NCBI RefSeq assembly: GCF_900143235.1
Contig: NZ_FRDF01000004.1
Location: forward strand, 62,001-126,000
From: Erythrobacter sanguineus
GTDB lineage: Bacteria; Pseudomonadota; Alphaproteobacteria; Sphingomonadales; Sphingomonadaceae
Direction: 5' to 3'
DNA length: 64,000 nucleotides
The position numbers and the translations under genes were made by a program. The notes below the pieces were generated by a model. It saw only the letters and a program-made list of their open reading frames with translations, had not been told where the DNA came from and did no database searches. How positions within the stretch are numbered: the first letter of the stretch is position 1; each line of letters starts with the position of its first letter. Of this stretch, positions 17,761 to 26,115 are shown one piece after another.

Positions 17761-18387
17761 ATGCGGGTGCTCGCCATCGAAACCGCCTCAGAGGCATGCA
17801 GTATCGCCCTGATCGAAGGTGGTAGGGTGATTGCGCGCGATCACCGCCTGATCGGACGCGGCCATGCAGAGGCACTGGTGCCGATGATCGCCGCGCTTCC
17901 GGACAAGGGCCGGGCCGGGCGCATCCTCGTATCGCTGGGGCCGGGCAGCTTTACCGGTGTGCGGATCGGGCTGGCCACGGCCCGCGCGCTGGGCTTTGCC
18001 TGGGGTGCCGAGGTGCTGGGCTATCCCACGCTGGCACTGGTCGCGGCGCAGGCCCGGGCCGAACAGCCCGGCGCAGCAGTCACCGTGTGCATGAATGGCG
18101 GCCATGGCGAATGGTTTGTGCAGGATTTCATCAATGGCCTTCCCGACAACGCATTGCGCTCGCTTGCTCCGGCGGCGGCGGTCGAGGCCGGCGCGCACAA
18201 GGCGATCGCCGGAAATCGTACGAAAGAACTTGCCGCACTGCTGGACGATGGACGGCTGGTGATCGAACTGCTGCCGGATGCCGGCGAGGTCGGAATGGTT
18301 CCTGAAAACCTGCTGACCGCCAACCTCGCCCCGATCTATGGCCGGGGAGCCGATGCGAAGCCGATGGCAGAGCGGGCGCGCGCATGA
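17761..18387 (+). CDS. tsaB: tRNA threonylcarbamoyladenosine biosynthesis protein TsaB
   Basis: A 208-residue ASKHA-fold protein. MRVLAIETASEACSIAL at the N-terminus and LVSLGPGSFTGVRIGLATA at about residues 55-75 are diagnostic. TsaB is the dimer partner of TsaD and is needed for t6A37 formation in ANN-decoding tRNAs. The gene overlaps rimI by ATGA, the usual tsaB-rimI pairing. Confidence 0.95.
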   Translation: MRVLAIETASEACSIALIEGGRVIARDHRLIGRGHAEALVPMIAALPDKGRAGRILVSLGPGSFTGVRIGLATARALGFAWGAEVLGYPTLALVAAQARAEQPGAAVTVCMNGGHGEWFVQDFINGLPDNALRSLAPAAAVEAGAHKAIAGNRTKELAALLDDGRLVIELLPDAGEVGMVPENLLTANLAPIYGRGADAKPMAERARA

Positions 18388-18860
18388 CCCCCTGCCCGCA
18401 CCATCTCGACCGGATCATGGCCGTGATGGAGGCGGCGTTCGAACCAGCCTATGGCGAGGCGTGGAAGCGGCGTCAGGTCGCCGATGCCCTCACCCTTGCC
18501 AGCACCCATGCGCTGGTGGTCGATGCCGATGGTCATCCGATTGCCGAAGGTGTCGGCCCGGGGCGCGATCCGGCTGGTTTCGTGTTGAGCCGCCATGTCC
18601 TCGACGAGGAGGAGTTGCTGCTGATCGCGGTAATTCCCGGCTGCCGCCGCCGCGGAATTGGCGAACAGTTGTTCGCGCAGCTGTTCGAGGCTGCGCAGAG
18701 CCGCGGGATAGTCCGCATCTATCTGGAAATGCGTAACGGAAACCCCGCGATCCGCCTTTATCGCAAGCTGGGCTTCGAGCCAATTGGACACCGTCCCAAC
18801 TATTATCGCATGGCCAATGGCGAAAGAATCGATGCCATTACTTTTGGCCGTTCGGTTTAG
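18384..18860 (+). CDS. rimI: ribosomal protein S18-alanine N-acetyltransferase RimI
   Basis: A 158-residue GNAT acetyltransferase. The acetyl-CoA loop is visible as IPGCRRRGIGEQL (R/QxxGxG/A), followed by IYLEMRNGNPAIRLYRKLGFEPIG, the RimI-type C-terminus. It acetylates the N-terminal alanine of ribosomal protein S18. Its start overlaps the tsaB stop. Confidence 0.9.
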   Translation: MTPCPHHLDRIMAVMEAAFEPAYGEAWKRRQVADALTLASTHALVVDADGHPIAEGVGPGRDPAGFVLSRHVLDEEELLLIAVIPGCRRRGIGEQLFAQLFEAAQSRGIVRIYLEMRNGNPAIRLYRKLGFEPIGHRPNYYRMANGERIDAITFGRSV

Positions 18861-18892
18861 TTGAAACAGCTTCGTCAAAAGCTTGGTCCTAA

Positions 18893-18935
18893 GCAAATTC
18901 TCCGAGTTGCAAATTCTCCGCGCTTCGGCCATGAT
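18893..18935 (+). promoter_or_regulatory. promoter of the mucR-like gene with a 12-bp direct repeat
   Basis: GCAAATTCTCCG occurs at 18893-18904 and again at 18909-18920, 16 bp apart. The second copy overlaps a -35-like TTGCAA (18907-18912), which is 17 bp from CATGAT (18930-18935). The start codon is 42 bp further on. MucR proteins commonly repress their own genes, so this could be an autoregulatory site; that is inference. Confidence 0.4.
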
Positions 18936-18976
18936 TGAATAATCGGAAAGGTCCGAAGCAATATGCAGAGGAAATC

Positions 18977-19423
18977 ATGCAAGATCAGGAATTGGAAATG
19001 AATGAGACGCTCATTACCCTCACGAGCGATATCGTTGCCGCGCATGTCAGCAATAATGACGTCGCCGTGGGCGATGTGCCGAGCCTGATCACCAACGTCT
19101 ATGCCGCGCTGGCCAATCTCGGCGAAAAGCCCGTCGTCGAAGAGCCCAAGCCGCAGCCTGCGGTGGCGATCCGCAATTCGATCAAGCCTGAATATATTGT
19201 CTGCCTTGAAGACGGCAAGAAGCTGAAAATGCTCAAGCGCTATCTTCGCACCAATTACAACATGACGCCGGAAGAATACCGTGCGCGCTGGGGCCTGCCT
19301 GCCGATTACCCGATGGTGGCCCCCGCCTATGCGGAAAAGCGTCGTGATCTGGCCAAGAAGATCGGTCTGGGTCGCAAGCCCGGAGCCACGCGCACCCCCC
19401 GCCGGACCAAGAAGCCGGCCTGA
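18977..19423 (+). CDS. MucR family transcriptional regulator lacking zinc-ligand histidines
   Basis: A 148-residue Ros/MucR protein. ATG at 18977 has AGAGGA six nt upstream. The DNA-binding part reads EYIVCLEDGKKLKMLKRYL then NMTPEEYRARWGLPADYPMVAPAYA, an unmistakable MucR signature. In Ros the zinc ligands are C-x2-C-x9-H-x4-H; here those positions are C76, D79, Y89 and Y94, and N93 replaces the alternative histidine. So three of four ligands are absent, as in the zinc-independent Mesorhizobium homologues. The basic tail RKPGATRTPRRTKKPA may add DNA contacts. MucR proteins act as H-NS-like silencers and cell-cycle regulators in alphaproteobacteria. Confidence 0.93.
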   Translation: MQDQELEMNETLITLTSDIVAAHVSNNDVAVGDVPSLITNVYAALANLGEKPVVEEPKPQPAVAIRNSIKPEYIVCLEDGKKLKMLKRYLRTNYNMTPEEYRARWGLPADYPMVAPAYAEKRRDLAKKIGLGRKPGATRTPRRTKKPA

Positions 19424-19468
19424 ACGCTCGCGTCCCGCCCCTGTTGAGAGGGGTGGCATGCCAGCTTG

Positions 19469-19509
19469 AGCAAGCAGCCCCGTCTCTATAAGGAAGGGGT
19501 TGCTTTGCT
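19469..19509 (+). terminator. hairpin between the mucR-like gene and fur
   Basis: AGCAAGCAGCCCC pairs imperfectly with GGGGTTGCTTTGCT across a 14-nt loop. A short GCCCC...GGGGTGGC pair lies just before it. There is no clear T-tract, so it may be a weak terminator or a fur leader structure. Confidence 0.35.
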
Positions 19510-19560
19510 ATTCATGGACCCGACCTGCGGGCCGCGCCCCCTTTGGCGATGGAGCTGTCA

Positions 19561-19983
19561 TTGAGCCAGAAAATCGATCTTGAGCAATTATGCGCCGAAA
19601 AAGGCCTGCGCATCACCGAACAGCGCCGTGTCATCGCAAGGGTGCTGTCCGAAAGCGATGATCACCCCGATGTGGAACTGCTCCACTCGCGTGCTTCGGC
19701 CATCGACTCCAAGATCTCGATCGCGACGGTCTATCGCACCGTGCGCCTGTTCGAGGAAGCGGGCATCCTCGACCGCCACGATTTCGGCGACGGACGGTCG
19801 CGCTATGAACCTGTGCCCGAGGCCCATCATGATCACCTGATCGATGTCGAAACCGGCAAGGTCGTCGAATTCGTCGATCCCGAAGTCGAAGCCCTCCAGC
19901 GCCAGATTGCCGAGCGGCTGGGTTATCGCCTCGTCGATCACCGCATGGAGCTATATGGCGTGCGGCTTTCGCGTGAGGACTGA
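19561..19983 (+). CDS. fur: Fur family transcriptional regulator
   Basis: A 140-residue ferric-uptake-regulator-type protein. The winged helix is at residues 15-75, with SIATVYRTVRLFEEAGIL as recognition helix region, and the metal site includes HHDH at 89-92. The CxxC pairs that often follow in gamma-proteobacterial Fur are replaced by DVETG, as usual in alphaproteobacteria. I favour TTG at 19561, with GGAG six nt upstream, giving MSQKIDLEQL; ATG at 19549 would add four residues but lacks a ribosome site. Whether it senses iron or manganese (Mur) cannot be told from sequence. The downstream acyltransferase gene overlaps its 3' end by 29 bp. Confidence 0.9.
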   Translation: MSQKIDLEQLCAEKGLRITEQRRVIARVLSESDDHPDVELLHSRASAIDSKISIATVYRTVRLFEEAGILDRHDFGDGRSRYEPVPEAHHDHLIDVETGKVVEFVDPEVEALQRQIAERLGYRLVDHRMELYGVRLSRED

Positions 19984-20878
19984 TCCGGCGGGCGCGCCGC
20001 GCTCGTCTGCCTCGGAACAGCACGACTGGGACCTGAGGCTGGCCGCGGCGCGAGGCGAGATCACGCCGATCCCGGCCATGGGCTGGGTGCGCATCGCGCT
20101 GCGGACGCTGGCGCTGGTCGCATTGATCGCGGTTTTTGTGCCGCTGCATTTCCTCTACCGCATGGTCGCCTATGGTTCGCCCTTCCCGATGCTGTTCCTG
20201 CGCTATGCCGCGCGGGTCTGCGGCGCCAAGGTCGAGGTGATCGGCACGCATTTGCGGCGCGATGTGTTCTATGTTGCCAACCACATTTCGTGGATCGACA
20301 TCCTCGCGCTCGCCGGGGCCAGCGGCACGGCCTTCGTCGCCAAGGCCGAGCTCGCGCAATCGCCCGTGGTCGGCTGGCTGGCGAGCCTCAACCGCACCGT
20401 GTTCGTAAAGCGCGAACACCGCATGGGCGTGGCCGAGCAGATCAATGCCTTGAAGGAAGCGCTGGTCGACAACTGGTCGGTCACCGTCTTTCCCGAAGGC
20501 ACCACCACCGACGGGCAATCGCTGCTGCCGTTCAAGACCAGCATGCTTTCGGTGCTCGAACCGCCGCCGCCGGGCGTGCTGGTGCAGCCGGTGGTGCTCG
20601 ACTACGGGCCGGTGGCCGAGTGGATCGGCTGGATCGGCGAGGAAGGCGGGCTCAACAATGCCAAGCGGGTGCTCGCGCGCAAGGGCACTTTCCGGCTGCA
20701 CCTGCATTACCTTGAACCCTTCAGCCCGGAAGATTTCCTCGGCCGCAAGGCGATCGGCAATGAATCGCGGCGCCGGATCGAGGAAGCGCTGCTGGACATT
20801 CTCGGACGGCCTCTTCGGGCATTCGCCCACACCGTGCCGCCCGTCCGCTACCAGCCGAAGACCGAAGCCGCCGACTAG
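19955..20878 (+). CDS. 1-acyl-sn-glycerol-3-phosphate acyltransferase (PlsC family)
   Basis: About 307 residues. A membrane helix lies at about residues 48-70 (IALRTLALVALIAVFVPL). The acyltransferase motif I is NHISWID (HX4D), FVKREHR matches motif II and VFPEGTTTDG motif III. The enzyme acylates lysophosphatidic acid to phosphatidic acid. ATG at 19955 has GGAG four nt upstream and overlaps fur by 29 bp; a GTG at 19973 is an alternative. Close packing with fur suggests shared transcription. Confidence 0.88.
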   Translation: MACGFRVRTDPAGAPRSSASEQHDWDLRLAAARGEITPIPAMGWVRIALRTLALVALIAVFVPLHFLYRMVAYGSPFPMLFLRYAARVCGAKVEVIGTHLRRDVFYVANHISWIDILALAGASGTAFVAKAELAQSPVVGWLASLNRTVFVKREHRMGVAEQINALKEALVDNWSVTVFPEGTTTDGQSLLPFKTSMLSVLEPPPPGVLVQPVVLDYGPVAEWIGWIGEEGGLNNAKRVLARKGTFRLHLHYLEPFSPEDFLGRKAIGNESRRRIEEALLDILGRPLRAFAHTVPPVRYQPKTEAAD

Positions 20879-20928
20879 AGCGGTTTGCATGGCCGCGCTA
20901 TCCGTGCCGCGCGGCGGTGCCAATCGCG

Positions 20929-21813
20929 CTACAGCCCCGCCCTTACCAGCCAATCATGGAACAATCGCACAGGGCGGCTTTCCAGCGACACCGGCTTGCA
21001 CACGAACCAGTAGGAATAGGGGCTTTCCACCGCCACGCCCGGCAGATTGGTCAGCCGGTTGTCATTGGCGCGCCGCAGGTGATCATCGTGCATGATCGCA
21101 ATGCCGAGGCCCTGCGCGGCAGCCTCCAGCATCAGTGCACCCGAATCGTAATGATCGATCGCGCCCGCTTCCATGTCATCGAGCTGGTTGGCCTTCTTCC
21201 AGGCCATGAAGCTTTCGGGCAGTTCATTGTGGATCAGGAAGGTCTGCTTCGCCAGGCTTTCCGGCGTGATTTCCGAGCCGATCGCGCGCGCCGCTTCCTT
21301 GCTGCAGATCGCATGGACGAGATTGTGGTCGAGCCGCACCGCGTGCAGTCCGCTGGCTGGCCCGCGCGACAGGATGATCGCGGCATCCAGCGTGTCGCCC
21401 ACCCGGTCTTCCAGATGCGGCGCAGTGTCGATGTCGATATGCAGCAGCGGGTGGCGCTTGCGCAATTCACCCAGCCGCGGGAACAGCCGCTGGCTGCCGA
21501 ACATCGGCAGCACGCCCAGCCGCAGCCGCAACAAGGCGATATTGTCCGACTGGCTTTCGACCGCCCGTGCCAGCGCTTCAAGGTGCGGGTTGACCGCCTC
21601 GTAGAAGGCCTGACCTTCATCGGTCAGCTGCATCGACTGGCGGGCGCGGGTGAACAGCTTCTTGCCGACGAATTCTTCCAGATTGGTGATCCGCCGCGAC
21701 AGCGCCGAAGGGGACAATCCGATCTCCTCGGCCGCTGCCCGGGCCGAGCCAAGCCGGACCGTGCGCATGAAGGCCTCAAGCGCGCGCAATGGGGGCAGAC
21801 GACGTGACGGCAT
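20929..21813 (-). CDS. LysR family transcriptional regulator
   Basis: A 294-residue LysR protein of the GcvA-like kind. The helix-turn-helix is at residues 6-65 (LRALEAFMRTVRLGSARAAAEEIGLSPSALSRRI is its core, here described as one region). The C-terminal two-thirds is the effector domain. ATG at 21813 has AGGAG ten nt upstream, and an earlier in-frame ATG at 21855 is less likely. It is convergent with plsC and follows the corC-like gene on the same strand. The effector and targets are unknown. Confidence 0.9.
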   Translation of the reverse strand: MPSRRLPPLRALEAFMRTVRLGSARAAAEEIGLSPSALSRRITNLEEFVGKKLFTRARQSMQLTDEGQAFYEAVNPHLEALARAVESQSDNIALLRLRLGVLPMFGSQRLFPRLGELRKRHPLLHIDIDTAPHLEDRVGDTLDAAIILSRGPASGLHAVRLDHNLVHAICSKEAARAIGSEITPESLAKQTFLIHNELPESFMAWKKANQLDDMEAGAIDHYDSGALMLEAAAQGLGIAIMHDDHLRRANDNRLTNLPGVAVESPYSYWFVCKPVSLESRPVRLFHDWLVRAGL

Positions 21814-21907
21814 GAAAATCTCTCCTTGCTGGGAGGAGATACGGACAAAACACAAAAGGGATGCAAAAAACCGAAGAAAAATTGCATCCAGAGCCGACGA
21901 GTTGCGC

Positions 21908-22867
21908 CTATTGCACCTCGCCCTCCGTCACGGGAGGATGCAGCCGCAGGCGTTTGACGTGGGTTTCATCACCTGCCGTCACTTCAATCCGCCAGCCGCT
22001 GGGATGTTCCAGCATGGTCCCGACCGGCGGCACCGCCTCGGCCAGCACGAAGGCCAGCCCACCCAGCGTATCGACCGCCTCCTCGACCTCAGCAAGGCGC
22101 GGGTCGACCTGCTCGGCGACATCATCCAGCTCGGCGCGGGCATCGCAATCCCACATCCCCTCGCCGATCGGCACGATCAGCGCTTCGGGCGTTTCGTCAT
22201 GCTCGTCCTCGATCTCGCCGACGATCTCCTCGACCAGATCCTCGATCGTGATCAGCCCGTCGGTGCCCGAAAACTCGTCAACCACGATCGCCAGATGCAC
22301 CCGTCGTGCACGCATGTCGGCCAGCACGTCGAGCGCACCGCGCGCCTGCGGTACATAGAGCGGCTGGCGCAGCAGCGTGGTCCAGTCCGCGGGCGGCGGA
22401 GCAGCGTTGGCGATGATCGGAAAGACATCCTTGATGTGGATCATGCCGATCACATCGTCCAGCGTCTCGCGATAGACCGGCATGCGCGAATGGCCGTTTT
22501 CCGAGAAAGCCGCGACCAGTTCGTCCCAGCTGATCGACGCATCCACCGCGATGATCTCTCCGCGCGGCACCGCCACATCGTCGGCATCATGTTCGGAAAA
22601 ATGCAGCAGGTTGCGCAGCATCTGGCGCTCCACCCGCGACAGGTCGCCGCGCTGCTGGCCGCTATCCTCGGCAGCCGAGGTGCCGTTCTCGTCCTCGTGT
22701 TCGTCGATCGCTTCCTCAAGCTGTTCGCGCAGGGACCGCGCATTTTCCAGCTTCAGGATCTTGCGCAGAGCAGGCCAAAGCCCGCTGCTACTGTCCGCGT
22801 CTCCCGAAGAAGAGGCGGAAGATGGGGAATCGGCCATGGCCTTTGACAATGCTCCTCCTGTTGTCAT
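21908..22867 (-). CDS. hemolysin/CorC family CBS-domain protein
   Basis: A 319-residue cytosolic CorC-like protein. A pair of CBS domains spans about residues 90-215 (VPRGEIIAVDASISWDEL, then VDEFSGTDGLITIEDLVEEIVGEIEDEHD), followed by the CorC_HlyC domain. It has no membrane helices. CorC is implicated in magnesium/cobalt efflux or membrane upkeep. ATG at 22867 overlaps the ybeY stop (ATGA); an alternative ATG at 22837 lies 14 nt after AGGAGGAG. The order ybeY-corC is conserved in many proteobacteria. Confidence 0.92.
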   Translation of the reverse strand: MTTGGALSKAMADSPSSASSSGDADSSSGLWPALRKILKLENARSLREQLEEAIDEHEDENGTSAAEDSGQQRGDLSRVERQMLRNLLHFSEHDADDVAVPRGEIIAVDASISWDELVAAFSENGHSRMPVYRETLDDVIGMIHIKDVFPIIANAAPPPADWTTLLRQPLYVPQARGALDVLADMRARRVHLAIVVDEFSGTDGLITIEDLVEEIVGEIEDEHDETPEALIVPIGEGMWDCDARAELDDVAEQVDPRLAEVEEAVDTLGGLAFVLAEAVPPVGTMLEHPSGWRIEVTAGDETHVKRLRLHPPVTEGEVQ

Positions 22868-23343
22868 GCGTCATATGGGTCAGCGATACCCAGTTTTGCA
22901 AGTATCGCTGTCTCCAATGCTTCCATTTCCTCGGCCTGTGCATCCGAATCGACATGGTCGTGACCGGCCAGATGCAGCAACCCGTGGACGATCAGATGCG
23001 CGGCATGATGATCGAGGCTGACGCCCTTCTCGTCCGCTTCGCGCGCGCAGGTCTGGTGCGCCAGCGCGATATCGCCAAGCATGACCGGCGGGCCATCCGG
23101 CCCAAGCGCAGCCAGTTCATCGCGCCCCAGCATGGGAAAGGACAGGACATTGGTGGGCTTGTCGCGCCCGCGCCATTCGCGGTTCAGCGCGTGGACTTCC
23201 GCATCGCTGGTGAACAGCAGGCTCACCATCAGCCGCGGATTGGCGAGCAGCGATTCGCCCGCCCCCGCCGCCATTGCGGCGCGCTGCGCCAGCGCGTCCC
23301 ACGCGCCCGCAGGCCAATCCTCGATGTCGATATCAAGCTGCAT
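22864..23343 (-). CDS. ybeY: rRNA maturation RNase YbeY
   Basis: A 159-residue UPF0054 protein. The zinc site HGLLHLAGHDH matches the family motif HGxLHLxGyDH, and NVLSFPM is the second conserved block. It acts in 16S rRNA 3'-end maturation and ribosome quality control. ATG 23343 gives MQLDIDIEDW, the normal N-terminus. It is coupled to the corC-like gene downstream. phoH, its usual upstream neighbour, is about 6.3 kb away. Confidence 0.94.
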   Translation of the reverse strand: MQLDIDIEDWPAGAWDALAQRAAMAAGAGESLLANPRLMVSLLFTSDAEVHALNREWRGRDKPTNVLSFPMLGRDELAALGPDGPPVMLGDIALAHQTCAREADEKGVSLDHHAAHLIVHGLLHLAGHDHVDSDAQAEEMEALETAILAKLGIADPYDA

Positions 23344-23504
23344 CGCGCGCCTGTTGGAGACACATGAGACACTGTCCAGGAACAGAAAACCCGTCCCTGC
23401 CGCGCAGCAATGCACAGGCGGGAACAACAACCGGGATGGGCAGGTGGTTCATGGCACTGGCCAATAGCGCGAAGAACCGGCGGTAGGAAAGCGCGCCGCG
23501 CCGT

Positions 23505-23762
23505 TCAGTCGGCAGAGGCCGGGCCATCATCCGCGCGCAGCACCGCCAATTCGCGTTCAAGCCTGAGGCAATCGAGGATCTTGGCCCCGGCAAGGAACAC
23601 CGCGCCGGTGGTGGCCATGAACAGCATCTGGCCGCCAAAGCCGGGAAATTCGTCCAGATAGGCCGCACCGCGCGCCGTCGCGCCAAGGGCCAGCGCATAG
23701 ATGATCGCGAACGCCTCAAAGCGATTCTTGATCACGAACAGCCGTCCGACCTTGCGCAGCAT
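23505..23762 (-). CDS. small conserved-looking membrane protein
   Basis: An 85-residue protein starting MLRKVGRLFVIKNRFEAFAI, with two hydrophobic segments (about residues 15-32 and 42-62) and a charged C-terminal tail. GGGAGAG lies six nt upstream of ATG 23762. Similar short proteins occur in sphingomonads from memory, but I do not know a function. It lies between astB and ybeY on the same strand. Confidence 0.7.
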   Translation of the reverse strand: MLRKVGRLFVIKNRFEAFAIIYALALGATARGAAYLDEFPGFGGQMLFMATTGAVFLAGAKILDCLRLERELAVLRADDGPASAD

Positions 23763-23851
23763 GGTCTCTCCCGAAATCCCGGCACCGTCCCTGGGCACCG
23801 CTTTGACCTTGGGGCGACCCTAAACCCATCGCGGGCAATTGCGCAAACGCG

Positions 23852-25102
23852 TTAACCAAGCTGTGCCAGATCGAGCGCATCGAGCAAGGCCAGCCGGGCC
23901 GCAATCACACTGGCGGCAAGGCTTTCGCTGCCCAGATCGGACGGGTCGATCTGCTGCGGCCAGTGGGCGGCGATGGTGCGCTCGATCAGGTCGGCGCGGG
24001 CTTCGTCGAGCAGGAAACGCGGATCGACCGTTTCGGACGCGCACACCACCCGCAGGCGAAGGCAGGCCGGGCCGCCGCCATTGGCCATGGATTGGCGCAC
24101 ATCGACCGGGATGACCTGCCGGATCGGGCCATTGCCTGCGAGCATGGTCTGGACCCAGCCCCACACGGCGGGGCTTTCACGGCATTCCTCGGGCACGATC
24201 AGCGCCATCGTGCCATCGGGCAGGGTCAGCAATTGCGCGTTGAACAGATAGGTGCGGATCACCTCTTCAAGGCTGACCGCGCGCGATGGCACCTCGACCA
24301 CCTCCAGCGCGGGGAAGGCGGCGCGGATCGCGTCATAGGCACCCTGCTGGTCGGCAAAGGCCTCGGCATGGGTGAACAGCACCCGGCCATTCGCCACCGC
24401 CACCACATCATTGTGAAACGCGCCCGCCGCAATCGCCTGCGGGTTCTGTTCGATGAACACGGTGCGCTCTGGCGCGAGGCCGTGGGCGCGGGCGACAAGA
24501 CGGCTGGCCTGTTCGTGCTGGCGTGCGGGAAAGCGCCCACCGGTGCGGCCATAGACGAAGACTTCGACGCCTTGCTGGTCATGGCTTTCGCACAGCCGCA
24601 TGTGATTGGCCGCGCCTTCATCGCCGAAGCTGGGCGGCACGGCATCATGGATCGCAAAATGGCGGGTGTCGGCGAAGGCGATGGCAAGCTGGCGCTGGGT
24701 ATCGGGCCATTCCTGCGCGCGGTGGAGCATGGTGACGAGGTTGGCGGGGGTGAGGTGGCAGCGCCCGTCGGCGGTATCGGGCGCTGGGGAGACGGTGGCG
24801 GCATTGGCGGTCCACATGCTCGATGCCGACCACGGCGCGGCGCGCAGCTGCGGCACCTCGCTGCCGTCCAGTGCCAGCGCGGCGGCCAGCGCGTGGTTGG
24901 GGCGCGGCAGCGGTAGCAGATAGCCCTGCACCCCCAACCGTGCGAGATTGCTGCGCATCTTCGCCACCCCCTGCAAGGCAGCGGCGCGCGGATAGGACGG
25001 ATCGCCCGCATGGCTGGCGCTGGCGATATTGCCGAGGCTGAGCCCGGCGTAATTGTGCGAAGGACCGACGATCCCGTCGAAATTGATTTCAGTGAGGCTC
25101 AT
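23852..25102 (-). CDS. astB: N-succinylarginine dihydrolase AstB
   Basis: A 416-residue protein. The N-terminus INFDGIVGPSHNYAGLSLGN is diagnostic of AstB, and LTHAEAFADQQGAYD-type sequences appear in the second half. It hydrolyses N2-succinylarginine to N2-succinylornithine, ammonia and CO2, the second step of arginine catabolism by the AST pathway. Its ATG at 25102 overlaps the astA stop, so it is translationally coupled. Confidence 0.95.
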   Translation of the reverse strand: MSLTEINFDGIVGPSHNYAGLSLGNIASASHAGDPSYPRAAALQGVAKMRSNLARLGVQGYLLPLPRPNHALAAALALDGSEVPQLRAAPWSASSMWTANAATVSPAPDTADGRCHLTPANLVTMLHRAQEWPDTQRQLAIAFADTRHFAIHDAVPPSFGDEGAANHMRLCESHDQQGVEVFVYGRTGGRFPARQHEQASRLVARAHGLAPERTVFIEQNPQAIAAGAFHNDVVAVANGRVLFTHAEAFADQQGAYDAIRAAFPALEVVEVPSRAVSLEEVIRTYLFNAQLLTLPDGTMALIVPEECRESPAVWGWVQTMLAGNGPIRQVIPVDVRQSMANGGGPACLRLRVVCASETVDPRFLLDEARADLIERTIAAHWPQQIDPSDLGSESLAASVIAARLALLDALDLAQLG

Positions 25103-26115
25103 CGCGCCACGCTCCACACTTCGTCGCCCGCGCACACGTCGAGCAGATCGGCGCTGGCCGAATCGATGGCAATGCCGCCGTCCGCATCCAGCACCCGTGC
25201 GCCGTAACAGGCGCGGAAGGTGCCAAGGTGGCCGGTTGCCAGAATCGCGCGCTCGCCCTCCTCGATCGACAGGCCGGCAACGGTCTTGCAGATGCTGTTT
25301 TTCACGCTGGAAACAGCATCGGTTGGCGCGATCATGGTCGGCCCGCCGTCGAAGATGTCGACATAGCCTTCATAGCGGAAACCTTCGTTTTCCAGCATCC
25401 GCATCGCCGCGCGGCCCGTGGGATGAGGCACGCCGATGACCGAACGCGCATCGTCATCCAGCATCGCGATATAGACCGGGTGCTTGGGCATCAGGTCGGC
25501 GATGAACTGGTTGCCGTTGATCGCGTTGAAATAATCCGCGTCCTGAAAGCTCATCCCGAAGAACCGGCCAGCCACCCCTTCCCAGAAGGGCGATCCGCCG
25601 CGTTCGTCGATGATCCCGCGCAATTCGGCCAGAATGCGGTCGGCAAAGCGTTTGCGGTGCATCGCCACGAACAGATAGCGCGACCGGGCGAGCAGCAGGC
25701 CAAGGCCGCCGGCGCGTTCATTGGGGTGAAGGAACAGCCCGCCGACCTCGCTCGATCCTTCCAGATCGGTGACGAGGCTGAGCAGTTCGGCCCGCACCGT
25801 GCGGTCAAGCTCCTGCGAATATTGGGTCAGGGTGTTGAGGCGATAGGAATAGAACGGCCAGCGCTGGCCGACCTTGGTCATCAACTGGCAGGTGCCGCGC
25901 ACCGCGCCGGTCTGCGCGTTTTCAAGCACCAGCACGAATTGTTCGTCCGTCAGCACATCGACGGCGTTGGCAAAGGCGGCCTCGGCGCGTTCGAGCTTCG
26001 CGCCAAGCGCGCCGCGATCGGGGGGCAGATTGGTGAAGCCTCCGCCGGTCAGCTTGGCCATTTCATACAGCGCCTCAAGGTCAGAGACGCGCGCGGCGCG
26101 CAGGCGGAAGCTCAT
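25099..26115 (-). CDS. astA: arginine N-succinyltransferase AstA
   Basis: A 338-residue AstA. MSFRLRAARVSDLEALYEMA at the start, GLFLHPNERAGGLGLLLARSRYLF in the middle and WEGVAGRFFGMSFQDADYFN are family hallmarks. It transfers succinyl from succinyl-CoA to arginine. Start ATG 26115 overlaps the stop of the M20 hydrolase gene. The enzyme is a single polypeptide; astC, astD and astE are not in the window. Confidence 0.95.
   Translation of the reverse strand: MSFRLRAARVSDLEALYEMAKLTGGGFTNLPPDRGALGAKLERAEAAFANAVDVLTDEQFVLVLENAQTGAVRGTCQLMTKVGQRWPFYSYRLNTLTQYSQELDRTVRAELLSLVTDLEGSSEVGGLFLHPNERAGGLGLLLARSRYLFVAMHRKRFADRILAELRGIIDERGGSPFWEGVAGRFFGMSFQDADYFNAINGNQFIADLMPKHPVYIAMLDDDARSVIGVPHPTGRAAMRMLENEGFRYEGYVDIFDGGPTMIAPTDAVSSVKNSICKTVAGLSIEEGERAILATGHLGTFRACYGARVLDADGGIAIDSASADLLDVCAGDEVWSVAR

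Noticed and set aside
19955..19983. Possible frameshift joining fur and the acyltransferase gene
   Set aside because: Both proteins are complete in themselves, and GGAG just before ATG 19955 supports a simple 29-bp overlap.
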